Origin: Gammaproteobacteria bacterium
GTDB lineage: Bacteria; Pseudomonadota; Gammaproteobacteria; UBA5335; SLRW01
Assembly: GCA_007130745.1 (NCBI GenBank)
Contig: SLRW01000071.1
Location: forward strand, 1 to 15,510
Length of the DNA stretch: 15,510 nt
Direction: 5' to 3'
A program made the position numbers and the translations under genes. This document shows positions 1 through 6,510 of this stretch, piece after piece (the first letter of the stretch is position 1; each line of letters begins with the position of its first letter). The notes beneath the pieces are model-generated. The model ran no database searches and was not told where the DNA came from. It saw only the letters and a program-made list of their open reading frames with translations.

Positions 1-132
1 GACGCCCTGCAGATCTGCATGGCCGTTCAACAAACCTACGGCGTGCGTATCGAAGCCGGCGCGCGGGCGCGCAAGGCGCTGCGCAGCATCAATACCCTGG
101 CCGACATCATCCAGCAGGAGCGCACCCGCTGA
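1..132 (+). CDS. Acyl carrier protein, C-terminal 43 residues (5' end outside window)
   Basis: Reading from base 1 in frame 1 gives 43 residues and a TGA stop at 130-132, with a C-terminal stretch ending RSINTLADIIQQERTR. This looks like the last two helices of a small type II ACP, where a short 'R.INTLADII' helix closes the bundle. The phosphopantetheine serine (DSL/DSI motif) would lie upstream of the window, so it cannot be checked. The next gene's ATG shares the last base of this stop (TGATG), so the two are translationally coupled. In aryl polyene clusters an ACP commonly sits close to ketosynthase genes, which fits. The fragment is short, and the call rests on the helix pattern plus its position before a ketosynthase. 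Confidence is moderate to good. Confidence 0.72.
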   Translation, partial: DALQICMAVQQTYGVRIEAGARARKALRSINTLADIIQQERTR

Positions 133-1295
133 TGACGGTGTACTTTACCGGCGCGAGCAGTCATACCGCGCTGGGGGATAACCTGGAAAAGGCGGTCACG
201 GCACTGGGCCAGGTTCCTGAACCGGGCCAGGCCGTCCTGAGCTATGCCGACCAGCGTCAGTCCATTCCCTACCTGCTGTTGCCCGACGTGCCGCTGCAAA
301 ACATCGAGCAGCGCCTGTACAGCGTGCTGGAAGGCGTCATCGGCGAGGCCCTGGACAAGGCCGGCCTGAACGCCGACGAGCGGCGCAATCTGGGGCTGTT
401 CCTGGGCACTTCTTCAGCCGATGTGTCGGTCTCCGAGGCGCGCTTCCAGCGCGAGTTGCTGGAAAACAGCGAGACCGCCACCGCACTGATCGGCAGCAAC
501 AGCATTGCCAACCTGGCCCGCTGGTTGCGTCGCCAATTTGACCTGCGCGGCCCGGATTACAGTTTCAACACCGCCTGCACCGCCAGCGCCAATGCGCTGA
601 TGTCGGCCACCGACATGATCGAGGCCGGGCATCTGGAACACGCGCTGGTGGTCAGCGTGGAGCTGTTTAATGTAGTCACCGCCGCCGGTTTTTACGGCCT
701 CGGGCTGCTCTCGCCGCAAATCATGCGCCCCTTTGACCAGGACCGCAGCGGCCTGACCCTGGGCGAGGGCTGCTCGGCGCTGGTGCTCTCGACCCAACCG
801 CGCTCGGCGCGTGACTTTCGCCTCGCCGGCGGCGCCAGCATGTGCGACATCCACGGCATGTCGGCCACCAACCCGGACGGCTCCACCGTGGAACAGGTGA
901 TCAACCAGGCTCTGGCCCGCGCCGGCGTGAGCGCCGCCGAGATCAGTGCAATCAAGGTCCACGGCACCGCCAGCCTGCATAACGACGAGGCCGAGGTGGC
1001 CGGCATGCAGCGGGTATTTGGCGAGGATGTGCCGCCCAGTTGCGCGCTCAAGCCCTATATCGGCCACACCCTCGGCGCCTGCGGCCTCAACGAGGTGCTG
1101 CTCTTTTGTGCCGCCGCCGACGCCGGCTTTGTGCCCGGCACCCCCGGCATTGCCAGCCCGGCGCGTGCGGATCTGGGCATTGCCCTGACCCAGTCCAACC
1201 AGGCCCTGACGCCCGGCCCGCTGCTGCTGAATTATTTCGGCTTTGGCGGCAACAACACATCGCTGGTGATCACCGGCGGGGAGGGCGCGGCATGA
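132..1295 (+). CDS. Beta-ketoacyl-ACP synthase (FabB/F-type, aryl polyene elongating KS)
   Basis: 387 residues, the usual size of a FabB/FabF-type condensing enzyme. The full Cys-His-His triad is visible: Cys149 in NTACTASA, His277 in KVHGTAS and His312 in YIGHTLGACG; a C-terminal GFGGNN loop is also present. It should catalyse decarboxylative condensation of malonyl-ACP with an acyl-ACP. The next gene encodes a KS-like protein without a full triad, which matches the KS/chain-length-factor pairs known from aryl polyene synthesis (ApeO:ApeC), so this is probably the catalytic half of the pair that lengthens the polyene. The ATG at 132 is preceded by AGGAG at 116-120 and overlaps the upstream ACP stop. 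The downstream gene overlaps by 4 bp (ATGA). The KS assignment is secure; the exact role in the cluster is inferred. Confidence 0.93.
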   Translation: MTVYFTGASSHTALGDNLEKAVTALGQVPEPGQAVLSYADQRQSIPYLLLPDVPLQNIEQRLYSVLEGVIGEALDKAGLNADERRNLGLFLGTSSADVSVSEARFQRELLENSETATALIGSNSIANLARWLRRQFDLRGPDYSFNTACTASANALMSATDMIEAGHLEHALVVSVELFNVVTAAGFYGLGLLSPQIMRPFDQDRSGLTLGEGCSALVLSTQPRSARDFRLAGGASMCDIHGMSATNPDGSTVEQVINQALARAGVSAAEISAIKVHGTASLHNDEAEVAGMQRVFGEDVPPSCALKPYIGHTLGACGLNEVLLFCAAADAGFVPGTPGIASPARADLGIALTQSNQALTPGPLLLNYFGFGGNNTSLVITGGEGAA

Positions 1296-2179
1296 TCTGG
1301 ATCCGCGCCACCGGCGATTACCGCGAGGCAGTCAGCGATGAGTCCACTTCGCTCAAACCCCTGGTGCGTGAGGCGCTGGGCGAACCGGTGCGGCGTATCG
1401 GACGCTTTATACAACTGGCACTGATTGGCGCCGGGCGCTGTGTGCAGTCAGCGGCCATCGACCCCCAAAGCGCGGTGTACACGAGCTCCGCCCGCGGCGA
1501 TCTGGACGTCACCCTGGAGGTAGTCGAGTCGTTGTTTCGCCACGGCATGCAGCCCAAGCCGCTGAGCTTTGTGAACTCTGTCAGCAATGCGCCCAATTTC
1601 TACATCGCCCGGCACTTCAAGCTGGCCGGGCGCAGCAATTTTGTGTGCAGCGCCTATTTTGCCTTTGAATCGGTGCTGGAGCTGGCCTGCGTGGATATGC
1701 AGGCGGGCTATATGGACTCGGCCCTGGTCGGTTCGGTGGATGTGGCCACCTGGCCCATCGCCGAGCACCGCCGGCGCCTGATGGTTGAAGCCGACACCAC
1801 CATGGCCGAGGGCAGTCACTGGCTGTGGCTGCAGCGCAGCGAACAGGCGCCGCCGGATGCCCGGGGCGAAATCGTGGCGACACGCCAGTTCAACGGCAGT
1901 GAAGCGCTGCTGGCCTGGCTGGAAAAGCAACAACTACCGACGGCGGAAACCGTACTGGGCGGCGGGCAGTTCCTGGCCCCGGAGTCGCTGGCGGCACTGC
2001 GCCGGAAAAGCGGGATTGAGCAAATCTTCGAGGGGCCGGCCTGTCCCGGCTACTATGACAGCCAGAGCGGGGCGGCCATCAGCCATTTTCTGGCCTCACC
2101 CGGCGCGCATTACCTGCTGCATGTGAATGGCGAGGGCGACGGCCCGCGCCTGGGGGTCATGCTTGTGCGCCGTCTCTGA
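1292..2179 (+). CDS. Beta-ketoacyl synthase-like chain length factor
   Basis: 295 residues. The start chosen is the ATG at 1292, which overlaps the KS stop (ATGA) behind a strong GGGAGGG ribosome site; a longer reading from 1040 would overlap the KS gene by about 250 bp and is unlikely. The middle resembles the Ketoacyl-synt_2 family: YTSSARGDLD near 63-72, VNSVSNAPNF near 94-103, then NFVCSAYFAFES with Cys119 at the place of the KS nucleophile. No HGT or GHT histidine motifs follow, and the protein is about 90 residues shorter than a normal KS. It is therefore probably non-condensing and acts as the chain-length partner of the KS before it, as ApeC does for ApeO. Its last 23 bp overlap the 3' end of the convergent BtrH-like gene. 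The retained cysteine is a minor oddity. Confidence 0.82.
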   Translation: MIWIRATGDYREAVSDESTSLKPLVREALGEPVRRIGRFIQLALIGAGRCVQSAAIDPQSAVYTSSARGDLDVTLEVVESLFRHGMQPKPLSFVNSVSNAPNFYIARHFKLAGRSNFVCSAYFAFESVLELACVDMQAGYMDSALVGSVDVATWPIAEHRRRLMVEADTTMAEGSHWLWLQRSEQAPPDARGEIVATRQFNGSEALLAWLEKQQLPTAETVLGGGQFLAPESLAALRRKSGIEQIFEGPACPGYYDSQSGAAISHFLASPGAHYLLHVNGEGDGPRLGVMLVRRL

Positions 2180-3182
2180 GCCGGTCGCTGGCCTGCCACT
2201 GAGCCAGCAGCTGCCACACCTCGGCTTCGCGCGTGGCGCAATCGCGTAACAGATCGGCCAGCTCATCGATATTCATTTCGCTGCGCTTGCGGCTGACCCG
2301 CGCCGCCGCCAGCGCAAACTCGCGCCAGCGATCGCCGGCCGCGGTCAGTGCCTCGGCGGCCTCGGCCAGGGCGCGGCTGTCGAGCTGCTCCGCTGATTCC
2401 TGCAGAAATGAGGCGTAGAGGAAGCGAAAACCCGCGCCGCCGGTGCCGATTTCCTCCTGCATGCGCACGATATGCGCCAGATACAGCGGCAGGCGCTTGC
2501 GCGCATCGCTGCGCTTGCTGGTGCGGATCAGGTTGTCCGCCAGAAACCGAATGCCGCGCACTCCCAGCACCGGGAAGGGGGCGCGCGCCATGATCTTCTC
2601 GTTGGTACGAATGGCGGCGGGGATCACCCGCTCATAGTCTATGCGCTGCGGCACTTTCACCGGGTAATACATCAGGCCGCGGGCCGCAAGCGCACCTTTG
2701 GCGAAGCGTGCGCGTTGCAGATCGGCCGCCGGGCAGCGCACCGGCTCCTCAAATACCGGGTCGCTGATCAGATACTCATCGCCCTCACGGCCATAGACAA
2801 TCAGATTGTGAGCATTGAAGTGAAAGCGCATTTCGTCCGGGAAGTAGGGCAACCAAAACACGGAGGTCTGCAGGCCCACAATTTGCCCCGCGTCGAGCTG
2901 GCGATCCAGCGCGTCCATACCGCGCTTGTGGTTGCGGAAGGTCTTCGATACAAAGCGCACGCCCAGACGCTTGCTGGCCCGACGGATAATCCAGCGCGGC
3001 GGCATGCGATAGGCAATCAGCGGCATGCCGCCAATCTTGATAAAGGGCAGATAGGCAAAACTCATGGCGCTGGCCAGACCGAAGGCCATGGGTTCACTCA
3101 GGGGCAAACCGTGATGGCTGAGCATGCTGGATACGACGCCGCTTTCACAATGCGCCGCCTGACGGTGTCGAAATTCATTCAT
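2157..3182 (-). CDS. BtrH-like acyltransferase (BtrH_N / DUF4872), candidate ester-forming enzyme
   Basis: 341 residues. The N-terminal half reads as a papain-like/C39-related BtrH N-terminal domain with a visible triad: Cys12 in HCESG, His125 in FNAHNLIVYG and Asp141 in ISDPVFEEP. The C-terminal half (about 150-330) is helical and charged, as in DUF4872. BtrH of butirosin biosynthesis moves an acyl group from an ACP to an amino sugar, so ACP-to-acceptor acyl transfer is the best-supported chemistry. It is the last gene of the minus-strand dar operon. Its ATG overlaps the stop of the 139-residue gene (ATGA) and has AGGAG nine bases upstream. With an aryl polyene pathway and a resorcinol pathway side by side, I infer that it esterifies the resorcinol with the polyene acid. 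No signal peptide or membrane segment is evident, so it is probably cytoplasmic. Confidence 0.82.
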   Translation of the reverse strand: MNEFRHRQAAHCESGVVSSMLSHHGLPLSEPMAFGLASAMSFAYLPFIKIGGMPLIAYRMPPRWIIRRASKRLGVRFVSKTFRNHKRGMDALDRQLDAGQIVGLQTSVFWLPYFPDEMRFHFNAHNLIVYGREGDEYLISDPVFEEPVRCPAADLQRARFAKGALAARGLMYYPVKVPQRIDYERVIPAAIRTNEKIMARAPFPVLGVRGIRFLADNLIRTSKRSDARKRLPLYLAHIVRMQEEIGTGGAGFRFLYASFLQESAEQLDSRALAEAAEALTAAGDRWREFALAAARVSRKRSEMNIDELADLLRDCATREAEVWQLLAQWQASDRLRDGAQA

Positions 3183-3598
3183 GAACTGCTGCTCCTGCGC
3201 GGGGGCAATTGTTTGAGGGTAGCCACATCCAGCCCCAGCGCCTCAGCGTAGCGTCGCAACAATCGCGGCGACAAACGGGCAAAGCGCTTCGGATTGAAAT
3301 GGCGGCGTACGCGCCAGCGCCAGATACCACTGGCGCCGGCCAGCAGGGGCAAATCCATACGCCGCTCGTACATGTGCACTTCCAGCGGCGAAGTCAGGCC
3401 ATGGTGAGCACGCAACCAGGCTTCATCGCGCAGCGCCTCGAATTCCTCAATCGCCAGCCGGGTAACCTCCGACTCGGCCTCCCAGCCCAGCGACTGCACG
3501 CCGGTATAGTGGCCATCATCGTCCACCGCGTAAACCAGTTTGCGATGACCGCCGTAGGTGCTGCACGCGGCATCCTGGGGGACTTTCCGGCGCTCCAT
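3179..3598 (-). CDS. Conserved-looking small protein of unknown function in the dar operon
   Basis: 139 residues; I do not recognise a family. The N-terminal half has a beta-rich look (KLVYAVDDDGHYTGVQSLGW near 20-39) followed by an acidic helix (EVTRLAIEEFEALRDEAWLR). The C-terminal part is basic and rich in Arg and Trp, with a segment LSPRLLRRYAEALGLDVATL that superficially resembles one helix-turn-helix half, ending in a poly-Ser tail. No signal peptide, membrane helix or catalytic motif is evident. It is very probably a real gene: it starts one base after the darB stop (TGATATG), its own stop overlaps the BtrH-like start by 4 bp, and its frame is the only open one consistent with the operon. 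The tight coupling to the acyltransferase suggests a partner, adaptor or acceptor-binding role, but that is inference. Confidence 0.75.
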   Translation of the reverse strand: MERRKVPQDAACSTYGGHRKLVYAVDDDGHYTGVQSLGWEAESEVTRLAIEEFEALRDEAWLRAHHGLTSPLEVHMYERRMDLPLLAGASGIWRWRVRRHFNPKRFARLSPRLLRRYAEALGLDVATLKQLPPRRSSSS

Positions 3599-3599
3599 A

Positions 3600-4754
3600 T
3601 CAGACCACCGTCAGCGACATGAAACAGGTGGAAAAACGCCCGCTCTCGGGGATATAGCAAAGAATACGCTGGCCCGGCTGCAACTCGCCGGAGTGAAACA
3701 ACTCCTCCAGCATAATGTAGATCGAGGCCGAGCCGGTATTGCCCTTGTCGGGCAGGTTGGTAAACCAGCGCTCGTAGGGGATGGGCATGCCGGCACTGGT
3801 GAGCCCTTCAAGCACTTTTTCGCGGAAATAACCGGAGGAATAGTGCGGCACGAACCAGTCGAAATCGTCCGTGCTGATGTGGTGTTTTTCGCGCAGGGCG
3901 CGCACCGCGCGCTCCACCGAGTATTCCACGATATGCTCGTTAAGCAGCTTCACATCCTGCTTGATCGCCATTACCGACTGCTCGGCGCGTTCGCGCTGCG
4001 ACAGAGTAAGCCAGCCCCGCAGACCACCGTTCCCGACCTTGACGGCCCCGGCATACATGCAGGTTTCCATCTCACCGGCGTAGGAGAGCATCTCCATCCA
4101 GTCCACCCGCAGGCTGACCGGCCCGGGACCGGGCGTGGGCTGCATCAACACCGCGCCGGCACCATCGGAGAGCATCCAGCGCAGAAAGTCCTTCTCGAAG
4201 GCCAGTTCCGGGCGTTTTTCCAGCGCCTGCACCAGGGCTTCGTTTTCGGCCTCATAGTTGACCGAGCGCAGCATCGCCGAAGCCAGCTCCGAACCGGTGG
4301 CCACGGCGTTGTCATGCAGACCGGCCAGCACCGACATCCAGGCATAGCGCATGGAGGCCATGCCCGCGAGACAGATACCGGCATTGCTGACCACCTCACA
4401 GGGCGGCAAGCCCAGTTCCCCATGCACCATCAGACCATGTCCGGGCGCCAGCTGGTCAGCCACGGTGGTGCCGCAGGCAAGACTCTGGATCTGGGCCGGC
4501 TCAAAGCCCTCGCCGGCCAGCCCCCGCACGGCCTCGGCGGTAAGACTGGCATTACTGTGGGTGTATTCCAGGGTCTCGGGGTCGATGGCGTAGTGCCGGC
4601 TGCGAATGCCGTTGCTGCGCAACACCGTGCGCCGGGCACGCGAGGGGCGCTCGCCCACCTGGCCCAGAATGCGCTCCATGTCCTCGTTGCCCACCGGCGG
4701 ATTGGGCAGACAGGCGGCGATGCGGGTGATAAAGACGTCTCTACCGGCGCTCAT
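3600..4754 (-). CDS. darB: DarB-type ketosynthase (KAS III-like), 1,3-cyclohexanedione/dialkylresorcinol ring former
   Basis: 384 residues from the ATG at 4754. A TTG six bases upstream (4760) overlaps the darA stop as TTGA and is an alternative start; a GGGA element lies 10 or 4 bases before them. The KAS III triad is clear (ATG numbering): Cys128 in SNAGICLAGM, His304 in FVPHYSSGYF and Asn339 in KGNTGSAS. Known DarB enzymes join a 3-oxoacyl chain and an alpha,beta-unsaturated acyl chain by Michael addition and Claisen condensation, giving a 1,3-cyclohexanedione that DarA oxidises to a resorcinol. The direct neighbour on the same strand reads as DarA, which separates this gene from housekeeping fabH. 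Family assignment is strong; the substrates here are inferred. Acyl chains could come from fatty acid synthesis or from the polyene pathway. Confidence 0.9.
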   Translation of the reverse strand: MSAGRDVFITRIAACLPNPPVGNEDMERILGQVGERPSRARRTVLRSNGIRSRHYAIDPETLEYTHSNASLTAEAVRGLAGEGFEPAQIQSLACGTTVADQLAPGHGLMVHGELGLPPCEVVSNAGICLAGMASMRYAWMSVLAGLHDNAVATGSELASAMLRSVNYEAENEALVQALEKRPELAFEKDFLRWMLSDGAGAVLMQPTPGPGPVSLRVDWMEMLSYAGEMETCMYAGAVKVGNGGLRGWLTLSQRERAEQSVMAIKQDVKLLNEHIVEYSVERAVRALREKHHISTDDFDWFVPHYSSGYFREKVLEGLTSAGMPIPYERWFTNLPDKGNTGSASIYIMLEELFHSGELQPGQRILCYIPESGRFSTCFMSLTVV

Positions 4755-4756
4755 AT

Positions 4757-5707
4757 TCAATTTTTCCCGGAATTCTCGGCTTCCCCGGAAGGCGCGGCGT
4801 AATATGCCCGCTGGCGGGCAATGCGCGCGCGCATCAGGGGCGCGGTCAGGCGTTTGATCACCGCCGTGATCGGCACCACGGTGATAATCATGGTGACAAG
4901 AAACAGCACATAAAGTGCCAACACAATACGGCGCTGCAGGGCGCCGGGCCGGCCCACCCGCCGCAGCAGGGCACCCCAGAGGCGGAAACTGCGGTGCGCA
5001 ATACGCTCCGAAGCAATCAGGCGCTCGTTGATTTTAACAGCCCCCAGCCCCCGCAGCATAGGTGAGTCATCGTCAGCTGCACGATCGGGCAACTGCCGGG
5101 CAATGGCCTCACCAAAGTGTGAAGCGGCCCTGATCTCGGCCGGATCAATCCCTGCCGCCGGCACCAGCCCCCCCAGGAAGGGCCCACGCCGCCCGCTGAG
5201 CATCCAGGCCGGAGTGGAAATAAAAGTCGCCGCGCTGTGCGAGGAATCGGTCAACACCAAATTGTCCACCAACCGCGCATCCAGCTCGCGCAGGCGTGCC
5301 TTGAAGGTCTCCTGCGCCATCAGCCACATATTGCGACAGCCAATCAGGGTCATCACCCGCCTGCCCCGCACCAGCCGCCGGCCACGCTCACTCTGGAGAA
5401 AGGCGGTGATGGGCATGGCCGGCGACAGGAACCAGACCTGCCAGGCGAGAATCACCAGGTCATAGTCGCCATCCTCGGGCAGGGCGCTTTCATCAATGGG
5501 CGCCGGGTCTTCATGCACGGTCTCGGGAAAGGTGTCGAAAAAGCGCCAGAAGGACCAGGGAAAGGGAAACGGCTGCAACGGGCGCAACTGCACGCGGGTC
5601 ACCGCCACCGATGACGATGCTTCCAGCGGACCCAGCACGGCATCCAGCACCGCATCGAGCTGTCCGGTCTGCGACCAGCCTACGGCCAGCACTTTTTTTA
5701 CCGTCAT
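4757..5707 (-). CDS. darA: DarA-like flavodoxin-fold enzyme, dialkylresorcinol formation (aromatase)
   Basis: 316 residues. The N-terminus is flavodoxin-like: strand VKKVLAVG followed by WSQTGQL (11-17), typical of an FMN phosphate loop, and strand DYDLVILAWQVWFLSPAMP (81-99). Known DarA proteins convert the DarB cyclohexanedione into the resorcinol; they are often labelled 'dialkylresorcinol condensing enzyme'. One strong hydrophobic helix lies near the C-terminus (about 261-284), flanked by Arg and Lys, so the protein is probably anchored at the inner membrane near its lipophilic substrate. The start ATG has a strong AGGAGG nine bases upstream and overlaps the stop of the upstream hotdog gene by 4 bp. 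The darB start follows immediately. The name rests on overall resemblance plus the adjacent DarB. Confidence is good. Confidence 0.85.
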   Translation of the reverse strand: MTVKKVLAVGWSQTGQLDAVLDAVLGPLEASSSVAVTRVQLRPLQPFPFPWSFWRFFDTFPETVHEDPAPIDESALPEDGDYDLVILAWQVWFLSPAMPITAFLQSERGRRLVRGRRVMTLIGCRNMWLMAQETFKARLRELDARLVDNLVLTDSSHSAATFISTPAWMLSGRRGPFLGGLVPAAGIDPAEIRAASHFGEAIARQLPDRAADDDSPMLRGLGAVKINERLIASERIAHRSFRLWGALLRRVGRPGALQRRIVLALYVLFLVTMIITVVPITAVIKRLTAPLMRARIARQRAYYAAPSGEAENSGKN

Positions 5708-6024
5708 GCCTGCCTGCCTCCTGCGCTGGCGGCGCCACTCGCCCCGGCCAGCGTCAGGCGCCCCCGCACCAGCACCTGCTCATCTCGCCGGCAACTGAAA
5801 CTCACTGTCTCTGCGCCGATCTCGCCGAGGTGAATTTCGAAGCTTTCTTCCGGACCCAGCGGACGCATGAACTTGACCTTTTTAAGGCCGCAGATACGCA
5901 CAGGGGCCAGGCGTGCGCGCGCCAGTTCCAGCACCGCATTTAGAATCACCACGGCGGGCACTACCGGATGACCCGGAAAATGCCCCGGCAAGGCCGGATG
6001 ATCTGCCGCAATTTTAGCTTGCAT
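5704..6024 (-). CDS. Small hotdog-fold (FabA/FabZ-like) protein, possibly non-dehydrating
   Basis: 106 residues, the first gene of the minus-strand dar operon. The hotdog signature is PALPGHFPGHPVVPAVVIL, with His15 at the position of the FabZ/FabA catalytic histidine. The catalytic acid of FabZ (Glu) or FabA (Asp) lies 14 residues after that His; here the residue is Asn29 (ILNAVLE instead of ILEAM). A standard dehydratase reaction is therefore doubtful. The protein is also shorter than FabZ (about 150 residues). It could be a specialised dehydratase or isomerase, an acyl-ACP binding or chaperone protein, or it could supply the enoyl partner for DarB. The ATG at 6024 has AGG eight bases upstream; an out-of-frame ATG at 6029 is ignored. 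Its stop overlaps the darA start by 4 bp. The Ala/Gly-rich C-terminus is probably disordered. Confidence 0.8.
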   Translation of the reverse strand: MQAKIAADHPALPGHFPGHPVVPAVVILNAVLELARARLAPVRICGLKKVKFMRPLGPEESFEIHLGEIGAETVSFSCRRDEQVLVRGRLTLAGASGAASAGGRQA

Positions 6025-6258
6025 TACATATGCCTGCCTTGATTGTCCATACCGGCCCGAACAGCGCTCGTGCGACCCTGTACGTGGTTGTTAACACTGG
6101 CCTGTGGCCGTCATGTTCTATAGGATAGCGGCACCGGATTAAACGCCCGGCCCATGCCGCCGCGCATCCGCCCCGGGGCCGGGGCGCAAAACTAATCGAT
6201 TGTCGCGCCACTGTACAGCGATGACGTGGTCGCATGCACTATCGCGGGTTGAGAGGAT
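6025..6258. promoter_or_regulatory. Divergent intergenic region, presumed promoters for both operons
   Basis: This 234-bp gap is the only sizeable non-coding stretch and lies between the outward-facing first genes of two operons, so both promoters should be here. The most AT-rich patch is 6114-6143. On the minus strand it offers TATAGA (6122-6117) as a -10 with TTTAAT (6143-6138) upstream at 15 bp spacing, a weak sigma70-like match. For the plus strand TTAACA at 6091-6096 could be a -35, but I see no good -10 behind it. Four 8-bp perfect palindromes occur: TGTTAACA (6089-6096), CCCCGGGG (6171-6178), AATCGATT (6194-6201) and CTGTACAG (6211-6218). Any could be part of an operator. The region's role is well supported by layout; the individual elements are weak. 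Confidence 0.5.
6169..6186 (+). promoter_or_regulatory. GC-rich hairpin in the presumed leader of the right operon
   Basis: CGCCCC (6169-6174) and GGGGCG (6181-6186) form a perfect 6-bp GC stem with a 6-base GGGGCC loop; the internal CCCCGGGG allows an alternative pairing. It lies about 70 bases before the ACP start, probably in the 5' untranslated leader if the promoter is near 6090-6130. It is followed by CAAAAC and not by a T-run, so it is not a standard intrinsic terminator. A regulatory or mRNA-stabilising role is possible, but in GC-rich DNA such stems also arise by chance. Confidence 0.25.
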
Positions 6259-6510
6259 ATGGACAACAATCGCGAAGAAATTCTGGCTGAACTGACGCGC
6301 ATCCTGGTCGAGATGTTCGAAGTCGACGAGGCGGATATTGTCCCCGAGGCCCGTCTCTACGAAGACCTGGATATCGACAGCATTGACGCCATCGACATGG
6401 TGATCCGGCTCAAGGAAATCACCGGCAAGAAAGTCTCGCCGGAGGATTTCAAGTCCGTGCGCACCGTCGAGGACGTCGTTGAAGCTACCCGGCAACTGCT
6501 CGAGAGCTGA
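6259..6510 (+). CDS. Acyl carrier protein
   Basis: 83 residues, a complete type II ACP. The phosphopantetheine attachment site is Ser41 in LDIDSIDAIDMV, at the start of helix II; helix III/IV has FKSVRTVEDVVEAT. The protein is strongly acidic, as expected. AGAGG lies very close to the ATG (2-base gap), and no better in-frame start exists. It is the first gene of the right-hand operon and directly precedes the COG4648 protein and the aryl-acid ligase, an order typical of aryl polyene clusters, where the aryl starter and growing polyene are carried on such ACPs. It may also serve the dar operon next door, since known dar sets include an ACP (DarC) and none lies within the minus-strand block. 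Its stop shares a base with the next ATG (TGATG). Confidence 0.93.
   Translation: MDNNREEILAELTRILVEMFEVDEADIVPEARLYEDLDIDSIDAIDMVIRLKEITGKKVSPEDFKSVRTVEDVVEATRQLLES

Noticed and set aside
1040..1291. Longer N-terminus for the chain-length-factor gene
   Set aside because: It would overlap the KS gene by about 250 bp and adds an Arg-rich segment that is the KS sequence read in another frame; the ATG at 1292 has a strong ribosome site and ATGA coupling.
2187..2208. Inverted repeat GCTGGC ... GCCAGC just after the chain-length-factor stop as a terminator
   Set aside because: Only 6 bp of stem with a 10-base loop, no T-run, and it lies inside the acyltransferase coding sequence, so chance is as likely.
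3600..4754. KAS III gene as housekeeping fabH
   Set aside because: It lies between darA and the unknown/BtrH-like pair, is longer than typical FabH (about 320 residues), and no fabD, fabG or plsX genes are adjacent.
3558..4802. 414-residue plus-strand open frame opposite darB
   Set aside because: The minus-strand frame has the complete Cys-His-Asn triad of a KAS III enzyme; the plus-strand frame has no family features.
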